A stretch of 64,000 bases of DNA from Holdemania massiliensis (GCF_022440805.1 NZ_JAKNTK010000001.1:868001-932000); one strand, 5' to 3'. Positions 42,101 through 49,599 are shown, counted from the stretch's first letter. Numbers and translations are program-made. The notes: generated by a model from the letters alone, not told the origin.

Positions 42101-42348
42101 CTAAAGAATCTGCTGATGCTGCAAAAAAGTTAGGATTTGAGAAGACTAATTATAGAACTAAAACTGGAGAACCTGTTTATTATAACAGAAAAACGAAAAC
42201 ATATATAAGCCAGGATGTTGGCAGTGGTGATGGGAGTGGACCTCACAATGGCGGTGTGTGGAAGCAAGCGAAATCTCCAGAAGAATTAAATAGCAAAAAG
42301 ACAAGAATGGGCACGTATGATGCAAATTTAAATAGGATTGGAGATTAA
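33151..42348 (+). CDS. Secreted RHS/YD-repeat polymorphic toxin (WapA-like)
   Basis: A 3,065-residue protein. In order: Sec signal peptide (~1-30); acidic then Pro/Thr/Glu-rich spacer (~50-140); beta-rich N-terminal region; LysM-like peptidoglycan-binding segment (~698-747); RHS entry domain around CEFGFEPINLNTGNF (~772); some fifty YD repeats (~930-2440) that form the hollow shell; the conserved RHS core ending in YGRNNPNKYFDPTG (~2528-2642), where autocleavage of the toxin is expected; a linker (~2643-2970); and a C-terminal toxin (~2975-3065). The toxin tail has PHNGGVWK, RMGTYD and NRIGD, which recall the RxG[ST] and RxxD motifs I remember for Ntox21 RNase toxins. No cell-wall LPXTG signal is seen. 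The immunity gene starts directly after its stop. Core and linker are repeated in downstream cassettes. Confidence 0.93.
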   Translation: MKSFSGGIKKLMICLFSFCMLIQNTDMIRAVNERRIIEKYNQTGPYYNVDITENDPVNNEDSEESENQNESSEGEELQPTPSAVATAEPQPTETPEVTEEPTAQPTAEPSAEPTQIPVQTPQPTLMPTPTAGEATESAAPLEFTQTDTNISEAEQSEYADPEIVDERTVIYTSKEDQNLKKMVMGVIRNYKTADGFAPIDTQLTPAVNLLSEDSTGYFVQNGTNVVRSYYPADSKTGIVLEKDEVRVTVIPQLKQIGEPTAEGAQLIYPMENQINLRYTVMPAWVEEELVLYEKPESNIFTSQISVENGTVMQGDEHGLVVVDQNEQLSMLIRAPKAKDAAGSDAEITVVLEDGLVHYSVDESWLMSEERVYPIVMDPNYFGYAHNGTDVSVSQSRPTKTLGNPNMEADGWVLKNYDDAFLFVGNHPRYSHSFSFYKINNDRMNEVLKGKYIKNATLNIIQGKTKPGTENKLLACSIPGTYDISKATYLNMPSNFECFTGDWTWEGCWMHSLDITPYVKDVAENNKPNNGVLLTLEDPESSYLEMYASEYYYITGTGENTPYVEAEYYDSPDVTMTDVNQFTWNVRPFVKYDFKEGLAYLVAVGFDGAAPYHAQTTVTIKDGETVKFTETMEAIDNFYCYPDYPEIEKAQSYNETKVSNYQTGKFFDSFEPGKLYTVQFQSVKGTAKSAVKETYFRTYEVKGFDLVSSIASFYGISKETLMADNNLQDELITQGNILFIREPQKNKDVDYVEEDLSTDQKKQVDAALRGRDLQCEFGFEPINLNTGNFILESQDFAMNVLEDNFTFSRAYNSSAAQVYSIFGMGWAFSGFSRIASDDAGATVILEDGTKYYFAKQNDGTYTNTLTAVYQLRWDTDHFILSNQDSTWIYDSSGLLSRTVDKQGRSTMYTYNQGLPNTITLKDGKTMTFHYNADHLVDQIQLGENDHVSYTYDDNLNLVSFTDQTGAVIRYAYDEAHNMISWTNQNEALVVTNTYDDQHRVTKQVDGQGNVMTLEYLEGRTKTTDAKGNVEVTWFDANGQTTKVEYADSRQVLKTFVKGLLTEETLENGIHWAYTYDERGNQLTATRSDGFKETRTYDASNNLLTLSNTAGQSEAWTYDASNNKTSYTDALGHTTTYAYNDQQQLISETDPLNHTVSYQYNDQGRVSKVTYPDGTFSTFTYNDAGYLLTTTDQDNRTTTHVLNARNEIVQIINPDGGTQSMTYDAAGNKLTESDFNGNVTSYEYDLYGNVVKMTDPLGNVTAYTYDKNQNLIKTTYPDGVVTSRTVDSRGRTLSETVNGLTTTYTYNQFGVATETNAHNQTKTLTYDALGNVIKTQDFDGLETQSTYDALGRVLTTTDKAGNVIAYTYDAKGQRISVETARQTTVYAYDALGHEIKQTLTSGDTIRVTEKTYDAMGNLTSIKDPLGHTTSYAYDKGLKTKMTDALGQETLYAYDAMGRVISETSADQKVRTWTYDHQGNILTATDTNGHTTTFVYNGNHQVIEQKDALNNRTTTTTDSRGRTTLITTPLGNKTGFQYDIHGRLTQKTRNGKVIESYVYDQYGNLTSQTILGLTTTFAYDAYDQLVKTTEPTGLVTENILDNLHRLTQVKVNGEIQKTYTYDVYDQVISETDAYGSTTTYTINSLGQITKKTDHGVTTQYTYDASGNVTVQTDSLQNTKAYAYDALNRVITETINGSKLTYAYDLRGNLTQLTDRNGNTTTSVYDGENNLLSVTANGHTTASVYNAVNQKTTEKVDNQTIHQWAYDADGRLIKETDGLGGITQTVYNPAGLISKMVDPMGYATEYTYDDHDNLTITKDAKGNTLQRQYNALNQCVKETSKIGGVTAYEYDVFGNVKKTTYPDGGIETVVYNAKNQKISETKLNGAVLKYSYNAYNQLLKTWQNDVLIEENVYDSIGNKIETYDALRHKTSWQYDKSGRVILRKNALNQTQTYTYDAEDRMLTQTDEAGITTSYIYDAAQNVLVEKVNNAKTTTRTYNAFNQVLSETDPTGNTTLYEYDLNQQRIKTTDALNHTTTTEYNASGYETATVDANGKRYEKVYDEVYNLIQEKDPLNHLVTYTYDAAGNMTSVQDARGFKLNYTLNKMGKVIRRYYDQVEVLYVYNTAGELIKATDEDKKSEEYTYDLNGNLTTLKQKDGTLITYTYDANQNLLSKPDATFTYDALDRVASMTDDHGSTQYTYDAAGNTIKVARDNQTIQYQYDAYGNRTKITYPDNTSITYQYDLAGRMTKTVNASHYSNYEYDALGRLIKESMCNNVVITKSYDNNGNLLTQLTKLGSKTLSSYTYVYNAVNSVSKQTEVLNGTTTVKDYSYNENDELIKTVKTQGSTTTTTQTIITLTGNKTEVTEGQVTYRATYDDFNRIKTYYDGTSHFTYSYDQRGNRIREGRDDNAVREYTYNDLNQLIRVKDFDGTVTTYAYDGAGNRIQQTADRTNTVYTTSPAAITDSIDTLIQQLKETSSEATETHQTEISAVTRAATGNTTTITYLNDELAENPVVLVKTQDNAKTKYWYGNERLCTNDDFYLYDGQGSVTILLSGSNQVLSTYSYSDYGRRDKKYNPFVSSSDEYGYRSEAHNSDETQYLRARYYDTVTELFISADGYRGDWQDPLSQNRYNYGRNNPNKYFDPTGKWSVWGAIKGAVNSAAKAVNKVVQTVKNAFTPPKKTTQPKNSFTPPKPASTQKITNPTDARTTPATYAKYDKAIQYSTPTTNNNNYKGGTSSSSGNSDSGKKSTPNNQEAMKQAAELLKKQTEEKQKTLVAAMKDIMKNITTAVKNVIINNLTQKTTSLNKKYPEVVGSLEDRVQAYCGKPKEEKKQDSENKEGILQTVNNGIKSAGIFVSDIIQSTNTVSIAISITFGKVIDRYVPIKGILEAISLFGIATNLTEKIPLNAGDEGKLAEKIPLDKELKYLEKLPGISVRKDLVIDLPLNIKGNQDYLEKIKIRNEQTFVEEIPWDQVIEENTKNEWHRMTAKESADAAKKLGFEKTNYRTKTGEPVYYNRKTKTYISQDVGSGDGSGPHNGGVWKQAKSPEELNSKKTRMGTYDANLNRIGD

Positions 42349-42852
42349 ATGAAAAAATATTCTATTACGAAATATTCTAGAAATAACAGTATAAAGGAGG
42401 AATGGACATCAATAAGTGATATTGGGAAAATATATAACGGATGTATTTTAGATGCTAAAGAATATAAAAAAATTGAAGATTCATATGTGAGAGCTGTGCT
42501 AGAAATAGCATCATATATGGGAATAGAGTATTTTAGAATTAAGGATGTATTCCGTTGGAAAGATTTAAGGAAAGATATCAATGAAAATGCGGTCTTTAAA
42601 GAGCTATATCCTCAATCCATGTTGAAAGTTTATGAAGAAATGACAAATGAAACAATAGTAAACAAAGAGGAGCTCTGTGACTTAGTACGGTTGGAATTGA
42701 GAGAAGATATTGGAGGTCTGTTGTATGTCCCTTATCGATTGAAAATATTTATTGGTGATGATTATATGATGGGAGTCCATACATCAATACCATTAGAAAG
42801 TATTTACAAGATCATTTCAGATTTGGGTCTTAATATTTATCAATTTATTTAA
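42349..42852 (+). CDS. Cognate immunity protein of the main RHS toxin
   Basis: A 167-residue cytoplasmic protein, no signal or membrane segment, acidic/lysine-rich and AT-rich in codon use compared with the upstream gene. The ATG immediately follows the toxin stop codon, the usual arrangement for polymorphic toxin immunity genes, so it should neutralise the 2975-3065 toxin domain. No family recognised. After its stop a GCTTTGTGAT/ATCACAAAGC hairpin (42858-42887) may act as a terminator. Confidence 0.72.
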   Translation: MKKYSITKYSRNNSIKEEWTSISDIGKIYNGCILDAKEYKKIEDSYVRAVLEIASYMGIEYFRIKDVFRWKDLRKDINENAVFKELYPQSMLKVYEEMTNETIVNKEELCDLVRLELREDIGGLLYVPYRLKIFIGDDYMMGVHTSIPLESIYKIISDLGLNIYQFI

Positions 42853-42857
42853 TTTAA

Positions 42858-42897
42858 AAGCTTTGTGATATTTAGCAATCACAAAGCTTTTAAATTT
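42858..42897 (+). terminator. Hairpin after the first immunity gene
   Basis: AAAAGCTTTGTGAT (42856-42869) pairs with ATCACAAAGCTTTT (42878-42891), a 14-bp stem followed by AAATTTTA. It probably ends the lipoprotein-RHS-immunity transcript and leaves the following cassette silent. Confidence 0.75.
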
Positions 42898-42936
42898 TAT
42901 GGACACTTCAACGAAGGTTTAGTTTGTGGCTACTGC

Positions 42937-44839
42937 TATGTAACCACATATGCGTATGACGGAGCATGCAACCGGATCCAACAGACAGCGGATCGGACGA
43001 ATACGGTCTATACGACCTCGCCTGCAACGATTTCAGACAGCCTTGATCCAACAGCTGAAAGAAACCTCGTCAGAAGCCACAGAAACGCATCAGACAGAGA
43101 TTTCAGCAGTAACCCGAGCCGCTACCGGCAATACGACCACAATCACGTATTTAAACGATGAACTGGCAGAAAATCCAGTGGTTCTGGTCAAGACTCAGGA
43201 CAATGCGAAGACGAAGTATTGGTATGGCAATGAACGGTTGTGTACCAATGACGATTTCTATTTGTATGATGGACAAGGAAGCGTTACAATCTTGTTAAGC
43301 GGATCCAATCAGGTGCTGTCGACCTACAGCTATAGTGATTATGGAAGGAGAGATAAGAAGTATAATCCATTTGTCAGCAGCAGTGATGAATACGGATATC
43401 GCTCAGAGGCGCATAACAGCGATGAAACGCAGTTCTTAAGAGCCCGGTATTATGATACTGTCACAGAATTGTTTATCAGTGCAGATGGCTATCGTGGGGA
43501 TTGGCAGGATCCGTTAAGCCAGAACCGATACAACTATGGCCGCAACAATCCGAACAAGTACTTTGACCCAACGGGATTTATGAGTAGGGTGCCTATAGGA
43601 GGAGGTATCATCAATCCACCGGCAAACAAAAACAAGTTTGAAAAGTATCAACCGGAAAAAAAGAGAGAGCCTCAGGCTAAAGGCGGGAATACATCAAGTG
43701 GCGGAGATACTGCCAATAGTGGAGCGGGAGCAGGAAGAAATACAGAGAGCTCTACACCAAGTAATAATCCCGGGAAAAAAAGCACTCCAAGTAATCAGGA
43801 AGCTATGAAACAAGCTGCCGAGTTGCTGAAGAAGCAAACGGAGGAAAAACAGAAAACGCTTGTGGAAGCGATGAAGAATGTTACAGAGAGTATAACTGCA
43901 GCAGTTAAGAATGTAATTATTAATAACTTAACGCAGGAAACCACAAGTCTTAATAAAAAGTATCCAGAGGTAATTGGATCGTTAGAAGACCGTGTGCAGG
44001 CGTATTGTGGAAAACCGAAGGAAGAAAAGAAGCAAGATTCTGAGAATAAAAAAGGAATTCTGCAAACGATTAACAATGGTATAAAGAGTGCTGGTATTTT
44101 TGTTTCTGATATTATTCAATCAACAAGTACAGTTTCGATTGCGATATCCATGACGTTTGATAAAGTAATTGATAGATATGTACCAATCAAGGGTATTTTA
44201 GAGGCAATTTCACTCTTTGGAATAGCGACAAACTTAACTGAAAAAATTCCATTAAATGCTGGAGATGAAGGAAAACTAGCAGAAAAGATTCCGTTGGATA
44301 AGGAACTAAAGTATTTAGAGAAGCTGCCGGGGGTCAGTGTCAGAAAAGATTTAGTTATTGACCTCCCACTGAATATCAAAGGAAACCAAGATTACTTAGA
44401 AAAAATAAAAATCCGGGATGAGCAAACCTTTGTGGAAGAGATTCCGTGGGATGAAATTGTTAATAGTGATTCACAAATTGAAAATTTAAAACCTGCAAAA
44501 CCGGAAAAAGTGATTAATGATTTAAAGAATTATCAGACTAAGAAGTGGGACATTGGTGGAAATGAAATTGCATTTGATAAAAAGGGAATGAAGCATGTTT
44601 TAGAAAGACACCATCCTGAATACTGGGATGGATCTGTTAAAGAAACACAATCCTTCTTTGATAAAGATATGACAATCACAGATATTCAAAATATAGCTGA
44701 TAGAATTATTAATCAAAATCGAGACGTAATTGAAAAGAAAGGAACTACTGGAATGTATCAAATAGAAGGAGAGGTTGATGGAAATAAATATGTAATAGGA
44801 TTTAATAACGGTAGGATTGGACAGTTTTATAAAAAATAG
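42937..44839 (+). pseudogene. Orphan RHS cassette 1: partial YD repeat, RHS core, linker and an alternative toxin C-terminus
   Basis: The sequence re-enters RHS homology at ACATATGCGTATGAC (matching the main gene at ~40440) and follows it through core (43140-43575), then a variant Gly-rich linker and the shared linker, to an unrelated C-terminal toxin (~44470-44836). An 8-nt deletion near 43029 relative to the main gene breaks the frame at the front, and no ribosome binding site or signal peptide exists, so it is not expressed as a complete toxin. From 43030 onward the frame is open to the stop. The toxin tail contains GMKHVLERHHPEYWDG and QSFFDKDMTITDIQ; the paired His suggest a nuclease, family not identified. 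It can donate a new C-terminus by recombination in the core or linker. Confidence 0.8.
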
Positions 44840-44867
44840 AATAAGCACTTATAGACTTCAGTGGAGA

Positions 44868-44901
44868 TTTAGAGCGTATTTAAAAAATACGCTCTAAATT
44901 T
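44868..44901 (+). terminator. Terminator after orphan toxin 1
   Basis: A perfect 14-bp stem (TTTAGAGCGTATTT 44868-44881 with AAATACGCTCTAAA 44885-44898), followed by TTTAA. It separates the silent toxin from its immunity gene, which has a TATAAT at 44921-44926 just ahead. Confidence 0.75.
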
Positions 44902-44936
44902 AATGTAAGATAAATTATAGTATAATGGAGATAGAT

Positions 44937-45446
44937 ATGATAAAAGTAGAAACTTACATAAAAAAAGAAAAAGTTATAACATCATTAAAGGCTGCAAACG
45001 AAAATTGTGAGGAATATTTTGTGAAATGCGAAGATGAAAATTGTTTGCAATATATTGAAGATTTTGACTATATAGAGGGAGCGATAGTAATTTATAATGA
45101 TGAAGAAGTATTATTAAGTTTTCAATATTGGGATATAGTAGATCAACTATGGTCATATATACTTGAAGCGTTTAATCATATAGCTAATGGAAGTAAAAAT
45201 GAAAAAATTTTATTTCCAGATCAACCAGTAGAAATGTATTTTGATATTATTTCTGATGATTTTCTGCTAGTTAGTATCAAAAAAAACAAATATCAAATTT
45301 ATAGAAAAGAATTTTTTGATGCAATGTTAGAAAATGCGAAATCTTTCTTTGGAATTCTAAAAAAGTGTGATAATGAACAGATAATTTTAGAAAGTAAGAA
45401 AAATTTAAAAAAAATAGATGAAATTAAAAATTTAATAAATTCTTAG
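44937..45446 (+). CDS. Probable immunity protein of orphan toxin 1
   Basis: A 169-residue acidic, cytoplasmic protein with strongly AT-biased codons. The ATG at 44937 has GGAG at 44927-44930; an in-frame ATG at 44925 lies upstream without a site. A TATAAT ahead (44921-44926) and the terminator at 44868 suggest it can be transcribed alone, so the cell could be immune without expressing the toxin. No family recognised; assignment rests on position after a toxin C-terminus. Confidence 0.62.
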   Translation: MIKVETYIKKEKVITSLKAANENCEEYFVKCEDENCLQYIEDFDYIEGAIVIYNDEEVLLSFQYWDIVDQLWSYILEAFNHIANGSKNEKILFPDQPVEMYFDIISDDFLLVSIKKNKYQIYRKEFFDAMLENAKSFFGILKKCDNEQIILESKKNLKKIDEIKNLINS

Positions 45447-45545
45447 CCTGAATCATTAAGCGTTTTACCGACGTGTTTATGCACATATAATCAGATGATT
45501 ATAAATTAAGACAAAAAAGCTTCTTAGGTAGTGTGGGGTAATTAA

Positions 45546-45931
45546 ATGAAAGTTAAAGAGTTGAGTAAAGAGAATATTATAAAACAATATGAAAAAAGTG
45601 GCGACGTTATAATGCATGCAACTTTGGAAGGAGATTATAAAAAAATAATAAAGAAGGGAAAAAACTAACTGAAATATTTAAACAATTTGAGGCCGATACG
45701 AAGTTAGCGATGAGTTGTTTTCCAGTTTTATTGAAAAGCAATAATGCAGTTGTCAAAACTAAAGGGGCAGCTTATTGTTTTGCACTTAATATTAAGGTAA
45801 ATACAGCTGAGAATTTACTATTTGAAATAAGTAATGATCACAAAGACGGGATATTTGGGTTTAATGTAAAAATGGTTTTGAAAGTTTGGCATGAAAACGG
45901 AAAACTGGAAATTTACCAAAAGAAAAAATAG
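45546..45931 (+). pseudogene. DUF2019-like immunity gene, frameshifted copy
   Basis: The start (MKVKELSKENIIKQ) and the end (NGIFGFN-type segment and ENGKLEIYQKKK) match the intact 128-residue gene at 61066, but a single-base loss in an A-rich stretch near 45645 causes an early stop at 45666-45668. The DUF2019-like pattern is residues of the VVKTKAAAYCLALNI and AENLL-EIS type. Probably non-functional here, while the copy at 61066 is open. Confidence 0.8.
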
Positions 45932-45964
45932 AAAATACTTAGGAATAGGAAAAATCATAGGGTA

Positions 45965-46330
45965 ACCAAATAATTTAGGGGTATATCCAAAATATAGTTA
46001 TAAAGACGTGACTCTTGAACTGGATGATTTAGGACATCGAAATTATATAGAGTCATGAGGGATGAAAAATACAAAAGCTTAATGTTTATTAGAAAGTTTT
46101 CTGATGAACAGGGTTCGATGGAAATAAAATGGATGACAACCAAATCCGTAGATGCACAAAAATGGCTTAATAGTATGGATTTTGGTAAGAATCCTAAAAT
46201 AGTCGAAATCACCGTACCAAAATCTGCACTAGATAATTTCTATTATCCTGGGAATAATCTTGATAACATTGGACCGGCATTTAGTGGGGAAATTGATTAT
46301 TTAAATACTGTTATAAAATCTATAAAATAG
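45965..46330 (+). pseudogene. ADP-ribosyltransferase-like toxin C-terminus (fragment)
   Basis: A reading frame GVYPKYSYKD ... YIES stops at 46053-46057 and continues after a frameshift as the open stretch from 46055 to 46330 with SDEQGSMEIKWMTT, KWLNSM and DNIGPAFSGEIDYLN. The pattern (E-x-G-S-x-E-x-K-W then A-x-K-W, then VP.SALD.F) is typical of C-terminal tails in polymorphic toxin loci next to MKLYRPVG-type genes. It has no RHS core upstream, so it is a remnant. The ADP-ribosylation assignment is a guess based on the neighbour's family name. Confidence 0.55.
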
Positions 46331-46339
46331 GAGGCTAAT

Positions 46340-46945
46340 ATGAAATTATATAGACCTGTTGGATTATATGAAATGGTGAAAATTTTGAATAAAGATGGTA
46401 AGGGTTTTCCGCCTAGATATTCTTATCAACCTATTTTTTATCCTGTTTTAAACGAATCATATGCGATTCAAATTGCACAAAAATGGAATACATTAGATTA
46501 TAATTCAGGATTTGTAGGATTTGTGACAGAATTTGAGATTGATGATAATTATATAAAAAATTATGAAAGTCATTGTGTGGGTAGTGAAATACATAAAGAA
46601 TTATGGATACCTGCTGAAAAAATGTCTGAATTTAACGAAAATATATTAGGGAGAATTCAAATAAAGCGAGCATATTATGGAACTGAATATACTGGAATCA
46701 GCCCAAATGGAAAATCAGGGTTTAAGGAGGATAACATTAACAGGCAATTAAAGTTGCTAGAATCAACTCTTAACTATAATTGCATGGACTTCAGTGGGAC
46801 TGTATATGTAGAATGGAAATTAATAAACTTGAATTTCCTATATTGGTTTAAAGTATTTAGTGAACATAAAAAAGCGTTGAAATCAATTTACAATTGTTTA
46901 GAAAAGAATGATAAATTATATATCACTAAAGAGTTAATTTTCTGA
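46340..46945 (+). CDS. MKLYRPVG-type protein ('ADP-ribosylation/crystallin J1' group), likely immunity protein
   Basis: A 201-residue cytoplasmic protein beginning MKLYRPVGLYEM, followed by FPPRYSYQPIFYPVLN, SGFVGFVTEFEIDD and HKELWIPAEKM. These are hallmarks of a widespread family often annotated as ADP-ribosylation/crystallin J1 and frequently found after toxin genes. AGGAGG-like site precedes the ATG, and it follows the toxin fragment by 9 nt. It is intact here but has an in-frame TAG in its second copy (61860). Confidence 0.68.
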   Translation: MKLYRPVGLYEMVKILNKDGKGFPPRYSYQPIFYPVLNESYAIQIAQKWNTLDYNSGFVGFVTEFEIDDNYIKNYESHCVGSEIHKELWIPAEKMSEFNENILGRIQIKRAYYGTEYTGISPNGKSGFKEDNINRQLKLLESTLNYNCMDFSGTVYVEWKLINLNFLYWFKVFSEHKKALKSIYNCLEKNDKLYITKELIF

Positions 46946-47041
46946 AAATTATCTTCATGTGATATAAGTTTAAAGGAGGGTTATTGATCACGCCGTTAAT
47001 AATTGTAATTTTGTAAGTTGGTTTTTTTCAAAAACAAAATT

Positions 47042-47086
47042 AAAAAATCACTGAAATCTTTGCAAAGAAATCAGTGATTTTTTTAT
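47042..47086 (+). terminator. Terminator before orphan cassette 2
   Basis: AAAAAATCACTGA (47042-47054) pairs with TCAGTGATTTTTT (47071-47083), with further inner pairing (CTTT/AAAG), followed by TTA. It would end transcripts from the immunity block upstream. Confidence 0.85.
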
Positions 47087-47194
47087 ACCAAGAGGAGACT
47101 ACTGCTATACGCGTGTTGCCAGAGCTTAAAGTGTTAAAAAATACTCTCTGTTATAATGTGAAAATCTAATGATCTAAACGCTAAGAATGCTAAT

Positions 47195-49039
47195 GTGTTG
47201 ATGAAGACCCAAGGTTCCACAACAACAACCCAGTATCGGTATGGTAATGAACGGCTGTGTACCAATGACGATTTCTATTTGTATGATGGCCAAGGAAGCG
47301 TTACAATTCTGTTAAGCGGATCCAATCAGGTGCTGTCGACCTACAGCTACAGCGATTATGGAAGGAGAGATAAGAAGTGTAATCCGTTTGTTAGCAGCAG
47401 CGATGAATACGGATATCGCTCAGAAGCGCATAACAGTGATGAAACACAGTACTTAAGAGCTCGCTACTATGATACGGTCACAGAATTATTTATCAGCGCA
47501 GATGGCTATCGTGGGGACTGGCAGGATCCGTTAAGCCAGAACCGATACAACTATGGTCGCAATAACCCGAACAAATACTTTGACCCAACCGGAAAATGGA
47601 GTGTCTGGGGAGCGATTAAAGGGGCTGTGAACAGTGCCGCAAAGGCTGTGAACAAAGTGGTGCAGACCGTCAAGAATGCGTTTACTCCGCCGAAAAAATC
47701 ACCACAGCCTAAAAACAGCTATACACCACCAAAGAAATCGACACCGACTCAGAATGTAACCAATCCAACCGGAGCCCGAACAGCGCCACCGATCTATTCC
47801 AAGTATGATAAGGCGATTCAGTATACAGCACCGTTGAACAATAACAATAACTACAATAACAACGGAAGCTCTATCGGTGGATCCGGCGGTGGTTCAGGAA
47901 GCAATGGTAGTGGAAAAAACACCACAGCTCGAAGCCAGGCGGAAGCGCAAAAAGCGGCTGAACTGCTTCGGCAGCGAATTGAGGAACAACAGGGAACGAT
48001 TATGAAGTCGTTACAAAAAGCAAAGGCAGGATTAGCTGAAAAAGAACAGGAAAAGCGGAAAGTCGAAGCGATTATGGCATCGATACAAGAACCGCGGTTC
48101 AATTTGGAATTCCTCAATAAAATGGGAAGTTTATACAATCGAGTCAGCGGCTGGTGTAAAGAGCGTGGGAAAGAAATCAAAGAAGTTGGCGATAATTTTA
48201 AGAAGGGAGCTAAGGAATTAGGAGACCAGCTCAACGAGGCCTTGTTGGGAGGCTTACAGCATGTGAGCGATACAATTGGTTCAGTCTCTGAAGCGATTTC
48301 GAAGCTGACATGGAAAGACGTGGGGAAAGCAACGGTCACAACTATCGCTGCTGGACTAACGTTTGCGGCAATCTTCGTGCCGGGAGGCGGAGTAGTCGGA
48401 GCAGTGATTAACGGATTTGTAGCCGGAGGAGCCGCAGGAGCCGCAGGATCATTAGCAAGTAGCACATTTGAGATTGTGGATGCGGTGCAGGCAAACAGTC
48501 AAGATGAGCTGTTGAAGAAGTATAATGCCAAAGACTGGGCAGAGCTGGCGCATAATTACCTAGAACAAGCTGGAAATTCCATGGTACATGGTTCGATTGC
48601 GGGTGGCGTTACAGCCGGCACCCAAGCCTACGTTGACTCTAAACTGCATCCTGAAGGAAGTGTTGTTCAGAGTGGGAATGAGGGAGCTAGTAGAGCTGAG
48701 ACGGGAACCGTATGGGATGACATTAAGGCAACACAGCCAAATATTGAAGGAACAGATATACCAAAATCGTTTGAGTTGAGTGCAGGGGGAAAAGATTATT
48801 GGGTAAATCCTAACGCTACTAAACATATGGCAGAGTATTCGACGAGAACCCTATCACATGGACAAAAAATTACAGAACAACAGTTATTGTCAAGTTTTAA
48901 AGCAGCAGTAAGTGAAGCAACAACTAAAGGGTTCACATACAATGTTCCGATACGTGTGGGAAATTGGGAATTGATTTTTAGTCCAGAGAGACAAGTAGGT
49001 CAATTACCAGTTATAAAGCATGCACTTTATATACCATAG
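47195..49039 (+). CDS. Orphan RHS cassette 2: RHS core, linker and alternative toxin
   Basis: The open frame (614 residues) begins with a chimeric join of two short main-gene segments (KTQGSTTTTQ and YGNERLCTND), then the full RHS core to FDPTGKWSVWGAIKG (47592-47630), nearly identical to the main gene. A Pro/Asn/Gly-rich linker, a charged helical stretch, a hydrophobic Gly/Ala-rich segment (TTIAAGLTFAAIF..., ~390-430) and a toxin end (~505-614; KHMAEYSTRTLSHGQ, NWELIFSPERQVG) follow. No signal sequence or convincing ribosome site is present, so the start is nominal. Toxin family not identified. It is frame-intact and ready for recombination into the main gene. Immunity gene 11 nt downstream. 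Confidence 0.8.
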   Translation: MLMKTQGSTTTTQYRYGNERLCTNDDFYLYDGQGSVTILLSGSNQVLSTYSYSDYGRRDKKCNPFVSSSDEYGYRSEAHNSDETQYLRARYYDTVTELFISADGYRGDWQDPLSQNRYNYGRNNPNKYFDPTGKWSVWGAIKGAVNSAAKAVNKVVQTVKNAFTPPKKSPQPKNSYTPPKKSTPTQNVTNPTGARTAPPIYSKYDKAIQYTAPLNNNNNYNNNGSSIGGSGGGSGSNGSGKNTTARSQAEAQKAAELLRQRIEEQQGTIMKSLQKAKAGLAEKEQEKRKVEAIMASIQEPRFNLEFLNKMGSLYNRVSGWCKERGKEIKEVGDNFKKGAKELGDQLNEALLGGLQHVSDTIGSVSEAISKLTWKDVGKATVTTIAAGLTFAAIFVPGGGVVGAVINGFVAGGAAGAAGSLASSTFEIVDAVQANSQDELLKKYNAKDWAELAHNYLEQAGNSMVHGSIAGGVTAGTQAYVDSKLHPEGSVVQSGNEGASRAETGTVWDDIKATQPNIEGTDIPKSFELSAGGKDYWVNPNATKHMAEYSTRTLSHGQKITEQQLLSSFKAAVSEATTKGFTYNVPIRVGNWELIFSPERQVGQLPVIKHALYIP

Positions 49040-49050
49040 GAGGATAATAG

Positions 49051-49578
49051 ATGAAAGTAAAACAAGTGTTATTACAGAATACTATAGGCGAAAAAGAGGT
49101 TGACTTTTATGTTCCTGTGAAAATCGATTTCAAGGAAAATGATGAAAAAAATAAGGAACTATTTTATTATAGAATGTTCAATCCTAAATCATCATTTGTT
49201 GAGGTTTCCATCAATTCAGTTACAAGTAAAATAGTGAATATAACATTAGTATCTGTAAATAATTTTAAAGAGATAGAACGTTCATGTTTAAATATTCCTA
49301 AGGAAGATGGAAATCCGATAATTGATATGAGTATTTTTAGCGAAGATCATATTATAACGGATAATGTGAATTTTAATATTTATATACATGATAAAAAGAT
49401 ATATATATTGCAAGAATCTATCGCTGTTTGCAAGCAATTAAAAATGAAGTTTGTAAGTCTGCTTTTAGATAAACAAAATAATATATCTGGATTTGTTTTT
49501 GAAGATTTTTCAGATGGGGAGTGGAAAGAAGTAAAAGAAAGCATTGATAGCTCAGTAAGTATTGTATCAGAAGTATAA
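49051..49578 (+). CDS. Probable immunity protein of cassette 2
   Basis: A 175-residue soluble, beta-rich, AT-biased protein with GGAGG at 49040-49044 before the ATG and 11 nt after the toxin stop. No family recognised. Position and spacing are those of immunity genes. Confidence 0.66.
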   Translation: MKVKQVLLQNTIGEKEVDFYVPVKIDFKENDEKNKELFYYRMFNPKSSFVEVSINSVTSKIVNITLVSVNNFKEIERSCLNIPKEDGNPIIDMSIFSEDHIITDNVNFNIYIHDKKIYILQESIAVCKQLKMKFVSLLLDKQNNISGFVFEDFSDGEWKEVKESIDSSVSIVSEV

Positions 49579-49599
49579 CAATTCTAATTCATCCACTTC

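Larger units (their letters stand above)
45530..46972 (+). repeat. 1.4-kb direct repeat, copy 1 (three-gene immunity/toxin fragment block)
   Basis: From about 45530 to 46972 the sequence matches 61052-62493 at very high identity, in the same order: DUF2019-like gene, ADP-ribosyltransferase-like toxin tail, and MKLYRPVG-type gene. The similarity stops abruptly on both sides. In this copy the DUF2019-like gene is frameshifted and the third gene is intact; in copy 2 the reverse holds. Confidence 0.88.

Noticed and set aside
40437..44839. RHS duplication as a transposon or insertion sequence
   Set aside because: No transposase, terminal inverted repeats or target-site duplications were found anywhere in 42-63 kb; the copies look like homologous recombination products.
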